Translations under genes and position numbers: made by a program | The notes under the pieces: generated by a model | What the model was told of the DNA's origin: nothing | The model's input: the letters and a program-made list of their open reading frames with translations, nothing else | Databases searched by the model: none | Source: an uncultured Cellvibrionales bacterium | GTDB taxonomy: Bacteria; Pseudomonadota; Gammaproteobacteria; Pseudomonadales; Dasaniaceae | DNA length: 53,986 nt | Assembly: GCA_913019905.1 (NCBI GenBank) | Contig: CAJVZD010000030.1 | Coordinates: forward strand, 1-53,986 | Direction of reading: 5' to 3' | Shown: piece after piece, positions 15,763 through 23,919 of the stretch | Layout of the letters: each line of letters begins with the position of its first letter | How positions within the stretch are numbered: the stretch's first letter is position 1

Positions 15763-17907
15763 ATGAGCGTTTTCGCAGAACTCAAGCGACGGAACGTATA
15801 CAAGATCGCAACGGCGTATGTCGTTGGCAGCTGGCTCTTGTTACAAATCGCATCGGTATTGTTTCCGGCCTTTGAAATGCCCGTTAGCGCCATGCGTATT
15901 CTTGCCGTGTCCCTGCTGTTTCTCTTCCCTATTGTATTGACCATTACCTGGGCATTCGAACTCACCCCAAGCGGTATTCAGCGAACCTCTGAAACAGAGA
16001 AAAGTACGGCTGACCATAAGCTGAATATGAAGTTCACGATAGCCTTGTTGACGACAGTTGTTGTCACTGTGGGGGTATTGCTCGCGATTCCTACCACGAG
16101 GTCCTGGCTGGTTGAGACAGTGGTATCTGCTGTTATGGCTTCAGCTTCGGCTTTGTCCTCTACTCAGTTAGAGGTGCAACTCGGCATAGCGGTGTTGCCC
16201 TTCGTCAACATGAGCAGCGACGCGGATAACGAGTACTTCAGCGATGGGATATCCGAGGAGATTCTCAATGCGCTGGTCCAAACCAATCGCTTACCGGTGA
16301 TTGCCCGAACGTCGTCGTTCCAATTCAAAGGTCAGAACCGGGACATCAAGGAAATCGGACGTTTGCTGGGGGTGACCCACGTACTGGAAGGCAGCGTACG
16401 TAAATCGAACAACCAGGTGCGCATTACCGCCCAGTTGATTGACACGGCCACCGGTGCCCACCTGTGGTCAGAAACCTATGATCGGGAACTGAGGGACATC
16501 TTCATCTTACAGGATGAAATCGCCGGTATGATTGTCGAGCAGATAGGCAACACACTGAGTGGAGAAGAGCGAGAACGATATTTTGTTGAGCTTCCAGGTG
16601 CTGGGTTACAGCGTCGCGGCACCACCAATCCCGAGGCGCATGAGGCAATGCTTCGTGGACTTCAGTTAGCTGCTATTGATAACCCTTTCAAAATTGAAGA
16701 GTCTCTAGTGTATTTTGATCGCGCTATCGAACTGGATGACAGTTATGCAGATGCCTGGGCAATGAGGGGGAGCGTACTTATGTATCTTGCCGGCGGAAGC
16801 TACGGTCTGTACGTTCCTGCCGATGTACATCCACAAGCGATGGCTGCCTTTCGCCAAGCGTTGGAGTTAGACCCTAATCATGCTTTTTCAATGGGTTGGC
16901 TGGGTTATACGATGATGATGCAGGACTACCAGTGGCACGAGGGGAGTCAATTGATGAAGCGTTCGTTGGAATTGGCACCCAATAATGCGAGTATGCTGGC
17001 TATCTATGGTCTGTATCTGTTAAATATACGATCGGAAGACGCCAAAGAAATAATGGACCAGGCCTATCGACTGAATCCGCTTTCTCCCGTGGTGATCATA
17101 ACTCGAGCTACCTCGCTGTTTGCGCAAGGTAAAGGTCTTGACGCAACCGCTCTTGTCAATACGGGACTGTTGAATGCGCCACTGGGTTATAGCGCAAATT
17201 ACTGGGCCTCAATTTTTAATATATTCGTTGGGCGCGTAGATGAAGCAGACATGTATCTCAAGCGAGCAGAAAAAGTGGTGGGAGAAGACTACCCTAGTCT
17301 TGTATGGGTTCGAAATATAATCACAATTGCTCGAGGGGTTGATGAACAGCATCGGCTACGACTTGAAGAGAAATTACTTACTCTAGCAGAAACACGCTCG
17401 GTGCCTTTATTGCTAGCCATTGGTGGGCAGTTAGAGTATTCCGAGCGCGTATGGAGAATGGCAATAGACCAGAGGCAGCATGCCGTGTTCGACTATGTGT
17501 TTAAAGCCAAGCCCGCGAGAATGAGCGACGTCCAATGGCAACGTATACAGGAGATAACCAACGCCCACGAGGTCACCCGTGGGGCGGCGACCAGTCAGTA
17601 CGAACGTAGCCAAGGTGAACAAGACGCGTTACTGGCTCGAGCCATTGAATTATCACCAGAGGAACTGGACTCGTTTGCGGGTTTTTATGAATTGAGTCTT
17701 GGGAGCCGGACAGAAAAGATTTCGCGGCTTGGTGGCCATCTTCAATCTGATTCCGGCTGGATAGCAGTCGCAATCGAGCCAACCCAGTTTGCTGCTTTGA
17801 ATCAAAAAGCGGAGATTGAATTTATCCTGCAGGACGGGAAAGTGACTGGTTATATCGCTCATTTCGGCCAGCTTGAGATCAGGGCAGAGAGAGTGGTGAG
17901 CCCATAG
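15763..17907 (+). CDS. membrane-anchored TolB-N/FlgO-like domain protein with TPR repeats, second copy
   Basis: This 714-residue protein is a paralogue of the 1570 gene product. The N-terminal signature is SVFAELKRRNVYKIATAYVV. Membrane segments lie at about 15-34, 46-66 and 91-110. The central domain starts GIAVLPFVNMSSDADNEYFS at 141 and passes through ARTSSFQFKG, VLEGSVRK and HLWSETYDRE to about 260. TPR-like helices follow. The last 100 residues (DSFAGFYELSLGSRTEKI onward) look like a separate small beta domain absent from the 1570 protein. ATG 15763 is preferred over the TTG just before it because of the AAGG spacing. It is probably a signalling or scaffold protein of unknown partner. 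Confidence 0.85.
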   Translation: MSVFAELKRRNVYKIATAYVVGSWLLLQIASVLFPAFEMPVSAMRILAVSLLFLFPIVLTITWAFELTPSGIQRTSETEKSTADHKLNMKFTIALLTTVVVTVGVLLAIPTTRSWLVETVVSAVMASASALSSTQLEVQLGIAVLPFVNMSSDADNEYFSDGISEEILNALVQTNRLPVIARTSSFQFKGQNRDIKEIGRLLGVTHVLEGSVRKSNNQVRITAQLIDTATGAHLWSETYDRELRDIFILQDEIAGMIVEQIGNTLSGEERERYFVELPGAGLQRRGTTNPEAHEAMLRGLQLAAIDNPFKIEESLVYFDRAIELDDSYADAWAMRGSVLMYLAGGSYGLYVPADVHPQAMAAFRQALELDPNHAFSMGWLGYTMMMQDYQWHEGSQLMKRSLELAPNNASMLAIYGLYLLNIRSEDAKEIMDQAYRLNPLSPVVIITRATSLFAQGKGLDATALVNTGLLNAPLGYSANYWASIFNIFVGRVDEADMYLKRAEKVVGEDYPSLVWVRNIITIARGVDEQHRLRLEEKLLTLAETRSVPLLLAIGGQLEYSERVWRMAIDQRQHAVFDYVFKAKPARMSDVQWQRIQEITNAHEVTRGAATSQYERSQGEQDALLARAIELSPEELDSFAGFYELSLGSRTEKISRLGGHLQSDSGWIAVAIEPTQFAALNQKAEIEFILQDGKVTGYIAHFGQLEIRAERVVSP

Positions 17908-18136
17908 GTCTGATGGTTTATTACGACCTGGAAATTTCACTCAATATCTTTGTCTGTTAACTGAATTGACCCCGTATGGTGTAAGAGGACAATGAGTTGA
18001 TAGACGTCTTGGGTTTACACCGACTATGGATCTTTCGATCCGCCCCTAGAGTCGGCAGCGCGACTTCCCTAGTCGGATGGTCAGACTGCATAGTCGGACG
18101 CTCTAAAAGACGTAAGTCATTGATCTATAAGAAAAG
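17908..18136. other. intergenic region with repeated TAGTCGG motifs
   Basis: No gene is seen. TAGTCGG occurs at 18070-18076 and 18091-18097 (21 bases apart), its complement CCGACTA at 18020-18026, and GAGTCGGC at 49-56 past 18000. A small hairpin GGATC-TTTC-GATCC lies near 18030. The motifs abut a tRNA remnant and could be integrase arm sites, though no tyrosine integrase is in the window. Confidence 0.4.
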
Positions 18137-18192
18137 TGGTGGGCCTTCCCCGATTTGAACGGGGGACCTGCCGATTATGAGTCGGCTGCTCT
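18137..18192 (-). tRNA. truncated tRNA with CAT anticodon (Met/Ile2-like), 3' three-quarters only
   Basis: Read on the minus strand, AGAGCA (end of the D arm) is followed by the anticodon arm GCCGA-CTCATAA-TCGGC and the variable loop AGGTC. The T arm CCCCG-TTCAAAT-CGGGG and the acceptor AAGGCCC-A-CCA then follow. All visible stems pair perfectly. The matching 5' acceptor strand (GGGCCTT expected) and the first half of the D arm are absent; unrelated sequence replaces them. This is a tRNA 3' end as left at one side of an integrated element, not a working gene. Confidence 0.85.
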
Positions 18193-18354
18193 TTACGTTT
18201 CGATCAGGTAAGTGCTACGGTAGTGCCTCTGAAGCTGACCCGATCACCGATCGAAGCGGTATGCCAAGAGCGCTGGTACTAGAGATGCTTGAGGATGCAA
18301 GGCGTCAGGTAAGAGAGAAATCACTAAGGACATAATAAAAACAGGGAGAGTAAA

Positions 18355-18534
18355 ATGTTTGAAGGCAAACAACACTTGATAGATGTTGGCAAACTGTACA
18401 ACGCAACCGTACTCGATCACGAAACCCACATCAAAGTGCGGTTGTCTAGGAACTTCAGCTTCATGAGGTTCGAAGGCGTCGATCAGTACAGTCTTGCAGC
18501 GAACTACATCATCACGGGTGAATGTTTCAGATAG
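18355..18534 (+). CDS. small protein of unknown function, first of a three-gene cluster
   Basis: This 59-residue protein begins MFEGKQHLIDVGKLYNATVL. The ribosome site GGGAGAG lies five bases before the ATG. Composition is that of a small soluble beta-rich protein. It is the first of three closely packed small genes starting about 160 bases from the truncated tRNA, where short cargo genes of islands or phages are common. It is not recognised. Confidence 0.6.
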   Translation: MFEGKQHLIDVGKLYNATVLDHETHIKVRLSRNFSFMRFEGVDQYSLAANYIITGECFR

Positions 18535-18547
18535 AAGGGATATAGCA

Positions 18548-18742
18548 ATGACCGATATGGAAATTCTCAAGCAGTGGTTCAATACGGATAACCTCATTAG
18601 TAAGGAGGATTTAGACGATTGCCTCATCAAAATTCAGTTCAACGCTTTCAGGGAAGATATAGACCCGCACTCAGACTATTGTAAGCGTGAATGTAGAGAA
18701 ATGGAAAAGCGGGTCGAGGCATTCAACAAGGGAAAACAATAA
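18548..18742 (+). CDS. small protein of unknown function, second of the cluster
   Basis: This 64-residue protein begins MTDMEILKQWFNTDNLISKE and is acidic and helical, with two Cys in YCKREC. AAGGGA eight bases upstream selects ATG 18548 over longer in-frame starts that would overlap the previous gene. The gap to the preceding stop is 13 bases. It is not recognised. Confidence 0.6.
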   Translation: MTDMEILKQWFNTDNLISKEDLDDCLIKIQFNAFREDIDPHSDYCKRECREMEKRVEAFNKGKQ

Positions 18743-18930
18743 TGAATGACGACGATGGCGAAGCCGGATTTCTCAGGCTGACGAGTAGTAATAGGAATGA
18801 TAGTCAAGAATTGATCTATCAGAGCATAAGCGGTGTTGCCGCACTCTCTGGTCATTTTGGTCAACCCGCTCACAAGCCTATATACATCATGGCGAGCCAG
18901 CACCAGACGGTGAAGACGTTCTCTACGTAA
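18742..18930 (+). CDS. small protein of unknown function, third of the cluster
   Basis: This 62-residue frame begins MNDDDGEAGFLRLTSSNRND. Its ATG shares one base with the previous stop (TAATG), typical of translational coupling. There is no signal or membrane segment. It is not recognised; confidence rests on the coupling. Confidence 0.5.
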   Translation: MNDDDGEAGFLRLTSSNRNDSQELIYQSISGVAALSGHFGQPAHKPIYIMASQHQTVKTFST

Positions 18931-19343
18931 CGTGGGTATAGAGTTCTTTTACAGGGGTTTTTCTCTGTTCTTGGCGGTGCTTAAGTTGTGCGGGCCGGAG
19001 AACGATAAATTTTATCTTTTCGAATGGAGGGTTATGGTTAGACACAGGATTTTAAGGTCGATAACAAGGCGTTTGCTTTACTCGATAGTTTGATTGAGTT
19101 GGTGTTGAAATGATTACCGAAGAAATAGGGAAGCAGAGAAATCAGCGGATTAAAAACGAGAACTTGATAGGATCTATATTGAAGGGTCTAGAACCGAAGT
19201 TGTACGTCAGGCGATGTGTGTTCTATAGCGTGCTATAACGAGGCTAACTCTTGCTAATTCTAGCTAATGCTGCACAGCGACCAGCTATCTTAACTTATTG
19301 AAACTATTGGTAATTATACTTCCAGTGTAGCACTGGCAGTGTT
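18931..19343. other. gene-poor segment between tRNA remnants
   Basis: A 42-codon frame at 19110-19238 (MITEEIGKQRNQRIKNENLI) has no good ribosome site and is probably not a gene. The rest is AT-rich and unremarkable. Confidence 0.4.
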
Positions 19344-19377
19344 GAGGTCAGGAGTTCGATCCTCCTAGGCTCCACCA
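19344..19377 (+). tRNA. tRNA-Ala-like 3' remnant (variable loop, T arm, acceptor, CCA)
   Basis: The bases read GAGGTC, T arm AGGAG-TTCGATC-CTCCT, acceptor AGGCTCC, A, CCA. This matches the 3' end of gammaproteobacterial tRNA-Ala. Sequence before 19344 does not form an anticodon or D arm and lacks the expected GGGGCCT. An intrinsic terminator follows at 19419, as would be expected of the native 3' flank. Confidence 0.8.
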
Positions 19378-19418
19378 AAAACAGCCCAATAGCCACGCGG
19401 CTTGCAGATAGTTTAAGA

Positions 19419-19442
19419 AGTCACCTCAGGGTGGCTTTTTTT
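19419..19442 (+). terminator. intrinsic terminator after the tRNA-Ala remnant
   Basis: AGTCACC-TCAG-GGTGGCT forms a seven-pair stem (one G-T) with a four-base loop and is followed by a T run. Confidence 0.7.
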
Positions 19443-19488
19443 GTGTCTGGGTAACCTATGGGTAACTTTTATTTGTCATGTATTCCTA

Positions 19489-19533
19489 TTCATAATGATG
19501 CGGTCGCAGGTTCAAATTCTGCCGTTCCGACGA
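19489..19533 (+). tRNA. second CAT-anticodon tRNA 3' remnant (elongator Met-like), degenerate
   Basis: The bases read TTCATAA (anticodon loop), TGATG, variable CGGTC, T arm GCAGG-TTCAAAT-TCTGC with one G-T pair, then CGTTCCG-A-CGA. The last triplet is CGA instead of CCA. It resembles the 3' half of elongator tRNA-Met (TCATAATGATG). The 5' half of the anticodon stem does not pair. It differs in sequence from the remnant at 18137, so it came from a different gene or donor. Confidence 0.65.
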
Positions 19534-19539
19534 TATAAA

Positions 19540-19710
19540 TCAACAACGTAGGTCACTTTTAAAGTGACCTTTTTTGTGGTGCGCATGGGCAACATTAGAT
19601 TCATATTCTTCTAGATTTCCTTCTCTCATAGGGACAACATTGATACAAAAGTCTTTCGTTCCAGCAAAGTGTCCGGTTTTATTGGATAAGTGCAGTTTAC
19701 ATGGCGCCAT
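19540..19710 (-). CDS. possible short protein behind the duplicated leader
   Basis: From ATG 19710, which sits in the duplicated leader exactly where the 7050 ATG does, a 56-residue frame begins MAPCKLHLSNKTGHFAGTKD. Its last codons are formed by the terminator palindrome. The protein does not resemble the 7050 product. It may be a truncated member of the same leader family rather than a functional gene. Confidence 0.3.
   Translation of the reverse strand: MAPCKLHLSNKTGHFAGTKDFCINVVPMREGNLEEYESNVAHAHHKKGHFKSDLRC
19550..19575 (+). terminator. intrinsic terminator after the second CAT remnant
   Basis: AGGTCACTTT-T-AAAGTGACCT is a perfect 10-bp palindrome followed by TTTTT. Confidence 0.75.
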
Positions 19711-19776
19711 GGTGGTACCTCGTATGATTTTGTTTGTGTTTTTCATATAAGATACCGATTTTCCCGCGGGCGGGTT
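19708..19776 (-). promoter_or_regulatory. leader/promoter block, copy 2 of 2
   Basis: On the plus strand this reads CATGGTGGTACCTCGTATGA, a short variable part, then TTTCATATAAGATACCGATT followed by TTCCCGCG. It matches 7048-7118 apart from a five-base gap and a few substitutions. Conservation includes start codon, GAGG and an AT-rich block. Confidence 0.5.
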
Positions 19777-20427
19777 TTGCTAACAATTGAAGGGAGCTAC
19801 TCAGGGCGGAGACTAGTTGGGCGCAGCGCCGGTATGGTACACGAGAGTGCTGTACAACTTCCAAGAGGTAAACAAGAGCCCGGCTCCAAGCAAAGCCCAT
19901 GCAGCTGTCTATAACTTGTTCAGCTGGCGCCGGCGCGTGGTCAGGGCGTAACACTATCGGGATCTCAGGACAGGGGCGTTTTCCTAATGGCAAAGGGCGG
20001 TAGCTTGATGCTAGGTGGTAGAATAGTGCCTTGAGGAGGGCTAATGGGTGCCAGAACCTTCGCAACGATATCGCTGAAAAATTCCTATTCCTGGAGGGGC
20101 ACTAGTTAGCCATCAAAGAAAGCTCTGACGGGAAGCTGAAAGTGATACAAAATTCGAAAATTGAGTTGCTTGCTTGCCAATCCTAGCGGTTTGTCAGCAA
20201 ACTGACGGACACGGCTATAGAAAGTTATTTATTTTGCACTATTAGGGGGTGGATTAGCGACCTCACTGCGTCTTAACTGAAGCGAATATCATTTTTAGTG
20301 AAAATAGACGAGTTGATAATTGCTGATAGTAACAGCTACTACAATGTTTATGGCGCTCGGGACGGTATATGAACAAGTTTGAGTCGGTTTTAACCCGGTG
20401 TCGATCGATAGCTTCAGAGCAGTTCTT
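19777..20427. other. gene-poor segment upstream of the sigma factor gene
   Basis: Frames in this stretch have no recognisable product. Bases 19935-20010 loosely resemble 7650-7720. A hairpin GTCAG-CAAA-CTGAC near 20197 has no T run. The promoter of the sigma factor gene should lie at the right end. Confidence 0.4.
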
Positions 20428-20961
20428 ATGACTCCAGATGTCAGTTCTCGAAATGATAATCGCGAAGAGCAGATCCACGGGGTCTATATCAAATATCAAG
20501 AAGAACTTTGTAGTAGTGTGATCAAAAAATTCGACGTCTGCCGCAGTGAAGCGGAAGATGTGGTGCAAACAGCTTTCATTCGATATTCAGAAGCGACTGG
20601 GACCATCGAGAATCCCCGAGCCTTTCTTTATAAGACCTGCTTCAACATAGGTATAGATCAAATCCGTCGGCGGCAGGTGCGGCAGAACTACTCCAAAAGT
20701 GTCGTTGATAGTGATGCGGAAGCTGTTGAAGAAGTAGGCCCTGAAAGGCTGATAGAAGGGCGCCAGCGATTGAATATTGTCACCAGAGCACTTTGGGCCA
20801 TGCCCAGTAAACGTCGGCAGTTGTTAATGATGAGCCGATTTGATGGCTTGTCTTATGCTGAAATTGCACGTCGAGTCAATCTATCCGAAACCGTAGTACG
20901 TAAACATATAGCTAATGCGCTGGCGGGTTGTCAGCAAGCATTACAAGCTCAAAACAAGTAA
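20428..20961 (+). CDS. FecI-type ECF RNA polymerase sigma factor
   Basis: This 177-residue sigma factor of the FecI group has region 2 (EAEDVVQTAFIRYSEATG, PRAFLYKTCFNIGIDQIRRR) and region 4 with its helix-turn-helix (LSYAEIARRVNLSETVVRKH). ATG 20428 is preferred over an upstream GTG at 20398, which lacks a ribosome site. FecR follows after 15 bases, then a sugar-porter gene and an STN-bearing TonB receptor. By analogy with Fec signalling, the receptor senses ligand outside, FecR relays it across the inner membrane, and this sigma factor directs transcription of the receptor locus. A close paralogue lies at 37417-37953. Confidence 0.9.
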   Translation: MTPDVSSRNDNREEQIHGVYIKYQEELCSSVIKKFDVCRSEAEDVVQTAFIRYSEATGTIENPRAFLYKTCFNIGIDQIRRRQVRQNYSKSVVDSDAEAVEEVGPERLIEGRQRLNIVTRALWAMPSKRRQLLMMSRFDGLSYAEIARRVNLSETVVRKHIANALAGCQQALQAQNK

Positions 20962-20976
20962 GCGCCGGAAATTATT

Positions 20977-22029
20977 ATGCAATCAGGATTTACTCAACAT
21001 TCAGAGCAGATTAACGAGGAAGCCAGCGAATGGTTTACGTTGATGCAAGCGGGCTCTGTTAGCGATCAAGAGCGCCAACAGCTGCAGTTATGGCTGGCAG
21101 TAGACGATGAACATCGTGACGCCTACCAACAGCTGGAAGTGATATGGTCCGATTTGGCGGAATTGTCTGAATCACCTGACGGTAAGTCACTCAGACAATC
21201 TTCGAGCACAGGTTTTTTAAGTCAGTTTTTCTCTGAAATTAAAGAGTCATCACGGCGGTTCTTTGCTGGGTCGGCCATTGGCTTACGTCCCCAAATTGCA
21301 ATGGCGATAAGTTTTATTGCTATTTTCGCTGGTGCTTTTTATCTGTCCCAAACGAACCCACCTACCATCGCTGTCTATACCACGCAAACAGGCGAGATCA
21401 TGACAATTACCCTGGAGGATGGAAGCCAGATCACGTTGGGGGCAAAGTCCACTCTCAAGGCTTGGTCTGATGAAACTGAGCGACATGTGGTTTTAGAAGC
21501 GGGACAAGCCTTTTTTGTAGTAACACAAGACCCACAACGCCCATTTTGGGTAGACGCTGAGGACACACGTATTAAAGTGGTGGGTACCCGATTTGATGTT
21601 CTTCGAAGTCAGGGGCGTATTCGAGTTGCGGTATCCGAAGGCGTTGTTAATGTATCGTCCTCGACAGATAGTGGTAATTCTTCCGCGAAAGCGCCTCTGG
21701 TGTTAACAAAAGGGCTACAGGTGGTGAAAGCTCACTCACAAGGTTTTCAGGCAGTATCAGCCATCTCTGAGTTAGAGTTAGCTGCGTGGAGGCAAGGTCG
21801 ATTATTTTATCGCAATGCCAATTTAGAGGATGTCATCAGCGATGCTAATCGCTACTTTAACGGCAAAATTACTTTGGAGGCGCCTGAACTTGCTGGTATG
21901 AAAGTGACCGTTGCCGTAAGCATTGATCAGATCGCATTTTTACCGGATATGCTGTCACAAACTTTGCCGATTACTATACGCAAAGAAACCGGCAATCAAA
22001 TTAAAATAAGCGCCAGAGACAGCGATTGA
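20977..22029 (+). CDS. FecR-family transmembrane sigma regulator
   Basis: This 350-residue protein has a cytosolic N-terminal domain (DUF4880 type, ASEWFTLMQAGSVSDQERQQ with the LWLAVDDEHRDAY motif at 38-50) that should bind the sigma factor. One membrane helix lies at about 106-123. The periplasmic FecR domain starts at TGEIMTITLEDGSQITLGAK and contains VVGTRFDVL and VAVSEGVV. A C-terminal STN-interacting domain (ANLEDVISDANRYFNGKI) follows. It lies 15 bases after the sigma factor gene, so the two are co-transcribed. Confidence 0.92.
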   Translation: MQSGFTQHSEQINEEASEWFTLMQAGSVSDQERQQLQLWLAVDDEHRDAYQQLEVIWSDLAELSESPDGKSLRQSSSTGFLSQFFSEIKESSRRFFAGSAIGLRPQIAMAISFIAIFAGAFYLSQTNPPTIAVYTTQTGEIMTITLEDGSQITLGAKSTLKAWSDETERHVVLEAGQAFFVVTQDPQRPFWVDAEDTRIKVVGTRFDVLRSQGRIRVAVSEGVVNVSSSTDSGNSSAKAPLVLTKGLQVVKAHSQGFQAVSAISELELAAWRQGRLFYRNANLEDVISDANRYFNGKITLEAPELAGMKVTVAVSIDQIAFLPDMLSQTLPITIRKETGNQIKISARDSD

Positions 22030-22455
22030 ATTAGCCGCGGTTTTGTCTCAGAGCGCCGTATAACGTGTGTCATTTTTACATTGCTCTAACGGCACTACAT
22101 TTTCTCTACTATGCCTATTTCAAATCGAAAATGCGATTGCAAAAGACTCGCGATGGCTTTGTCGAAAAGGGCACTGTACACGACAGTTTGTCGGCTATGA
22201 GTTTTCGTAAAAATAGTAATGGTACTCGTTTTAAGTATCTCCGAATTTCACTAAATATCGTTCTTGTGTGAGAACTATCTGCATATTGTGTGTGATTGGT
22301 ACAAAAAATTTAAGGATATCGCTACATTCAATTCGCATCTGAAGGAGTAACTCACTACGGGGTTGGCTAAGGGTAAAACCAGTCGTTACTTTTACGTAGA
22401 ATCGATTTAAACCGTTGCGTATAAAAATTTTAATAAATAGGAATAAGGAATAGTA
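22030..22455. other. intergenic region
   Basis: No supported gene is seen. The stretch separates the FecIR pair from the sugar transporter and probably holds the transporter promoter. AAGGA at 22445-22449 is the ribosome site of the next gene. Confidence 0.45.
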
Positions 22456-23919
22456 ATGACAATAAATTTACCAACGGAGAACAAACACAAAATAACAGTG
22501 TTGAGAAATACAGCAGTGGTCGCGTTGGGCGGGCTATTGTTCGGCTACGATACAGGTGTAATAGGTGGTAGCCAACTGTACTTTACAGAATATTTCCAGC
22601 TTTCAGCGGGTGAGCAGGGGTGGGCGGTCAGTAGTGCGCTGTACGGCTGTTTGATTGGCGCGCTTTTGGCAGGTTATCTGACGAAAGCGATTAGTCGTAA
22701 ATACACTTTAATCATTTCTGCTTTTCTATTTACCTTTTCTGCCTGGGGATCAGGTGTGGCTGATTCGCTATCTACTTTGGTTATTTTTAGAATTATTGGC
22801 GGGCTTGGAGTGGGTTTGGCGTCTATGGCTTCTCCTATGTATATCGCTGAAATATCACCTCCTAAAGACAGAGGTAGAATGGTGTCGCTGTATCAGTTGG
22901 CGGTAGTGATTGGTTTTTTTGTGGTTTTTGTGGCGACCTATTTTATCGGAGGTGGCAATACCGTTGATCAATCGGCAGCTACGATCGCACAATCACATCA
23001 TCATAACGTGACTGACGGTTGGCGTATTATGTTTTGGTCAGAGTTAATCCCCTCTATTTCATTTTTAGTATTACTATTTTTTGTGCCTCATAGTCCTCGC
23101 TGGCTAATGCAAAAAGGGCGCCATGATGAAGCTCGAAAAGTACTGGCAACCATCACCAGCAGTGAGGAAGAAGCTGCCAGTGAATTTGAAGAGATTGCCC
23201 TTTCACTCAGTGATAGTCCTAAGCATAAAACACTAACGCTGTTTGCCAAAGGTATGGGTTTTGTTTTGTTTTTGGGTATCTCCTTATCGATTTTGCAACA
23301 GATCACGGGTATTAATGCGATTCTTTATTATGGGGCCGAAATTTTTAGTAATGCCCTGGGATACGGCCCTGAAGATGCATTGAAACAACAGTTGTGGTTG
23401 GGTGGTGTTAATCTCATCTTCACTTTCGTGGCTATTTACACCGTGGATAGTTGGGGAAGAAAACCCTTACTCATTACCGGTACTTTAGGCATGTTTGCCG
23501 GCTTGAGTGTTTTGGGCTTGACCATTTATTACCAGCAAATGGGTGTGATTTCACTCATTGCTATTTTGGTGTTTATTGCGTCTTTTGCTCTATCCATGGG
23601 GCCTGTTGTATGGGTGATGCTTTCTGAAATTTTCCCCAATAGTATCCGCAGTCTGGCGATGTCGATAGCCGTCGCCGCGCAGTGGTTGTTTAATGCCATT
23701 GTTGCCAATACGTTTCCAATTGTGAATGATAGTGTGCTAAACCGCAGTGAATTTAATGGTGCTTTGTCCTATTTTGTCTTTGCTTTTTTCTGTTTAGTGA
23801 CGGTGGCTTTTGTTTGGAAATATATACCGGAAACTAAAGGGAAAACGCTGGAGGAGATGGAGAATCTTTGGCAGCAGGATTCCGATGAGCTAGGCGTAGC
23901 CGAACCGAAAGTAACGTAA
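22456..23919 (+). CDS. MFS sugar porter (sugar/H+ symporter type)
   Basis: This 487-residue inner-membrane transporter has about 12 membrane helices. Sugar-porter signatures are present: LGGLLFGYDTGVIGGSQLYF near the N-terminus, PKDRGRMVSLYQLAVVIGF after helix 4, PHSPRWLMQKGR before the central loop, LQQITGINAILYYGAEIF in helix 7 and PETKGKTLEEME at the C-terminus. It likely imports a monosaccharide, perhaps glucose, galactose or xylose, with protons. Its place between FecIR and the TonB receptor suggests inner- and outer-membrane uptake of the same substrate. Confidence 0.93.
   Translation: MTINLPTENKHKITVLRNTAVVALGGLLFGYDTGVIGGSQLYFTEYFQLSAGEQGWAVSSALYGCLIGALLAGYLTKAISRKYTLIISAFLFTFSAWGSGVADSLSTLVIFRIIGGLGVGLASMASPMYIAEISPPKDRGRMVSLYQLAVVIGFFVVFVATYFIGGGNTVDQSAATIAQSHHHNVTDGWRIMFWSELIPSISFLVLLFFVPHSPRWLMQKGRHDEARKVLATITSSEEEAASEFEEIALSLSDSPKHKTLTLFAKGMGFVLFLGISLSILQQITGINAILYYGAEIFSNALGYGPEDALKQQLWLGGVNLIFTFVAIYTVDSWGRKPLLITGTLGMFAGLSVLGLTIYYQQMGVISLIAILVFIASFALSMGPVVWVMLSEIFPNSIRSLAMSIAVAAQWLFNAIVANTFPIVNDSVLNRSEFNGALSYFVFAFFCLVTVAFVWKYIPETKGKTLEEMENLWQQDSDELGVAEPKVT

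Noticed and set aside
18137..18240. Complete functional tRNA gene
   Set aside because: The acceptor 5' strand and the GCTC of the D stem are missing from the expected positions.
19297..19377. 3' end of tmRNA (ssrA) instead of tRNA-Ala
   Set aside because: TGTAG...GGTTC-like spacing is superficially similar, but GAGGTC plus the AGGCTCC acceptor fits tRNA-Ala better and no tag peptide or 5' GGGG...TTCGACG element precedes it.
19697..20065. Leftward 122-residue protein
   Set aside because: It runs through the duplicated leader and has no ribosome site or recognisable domain.
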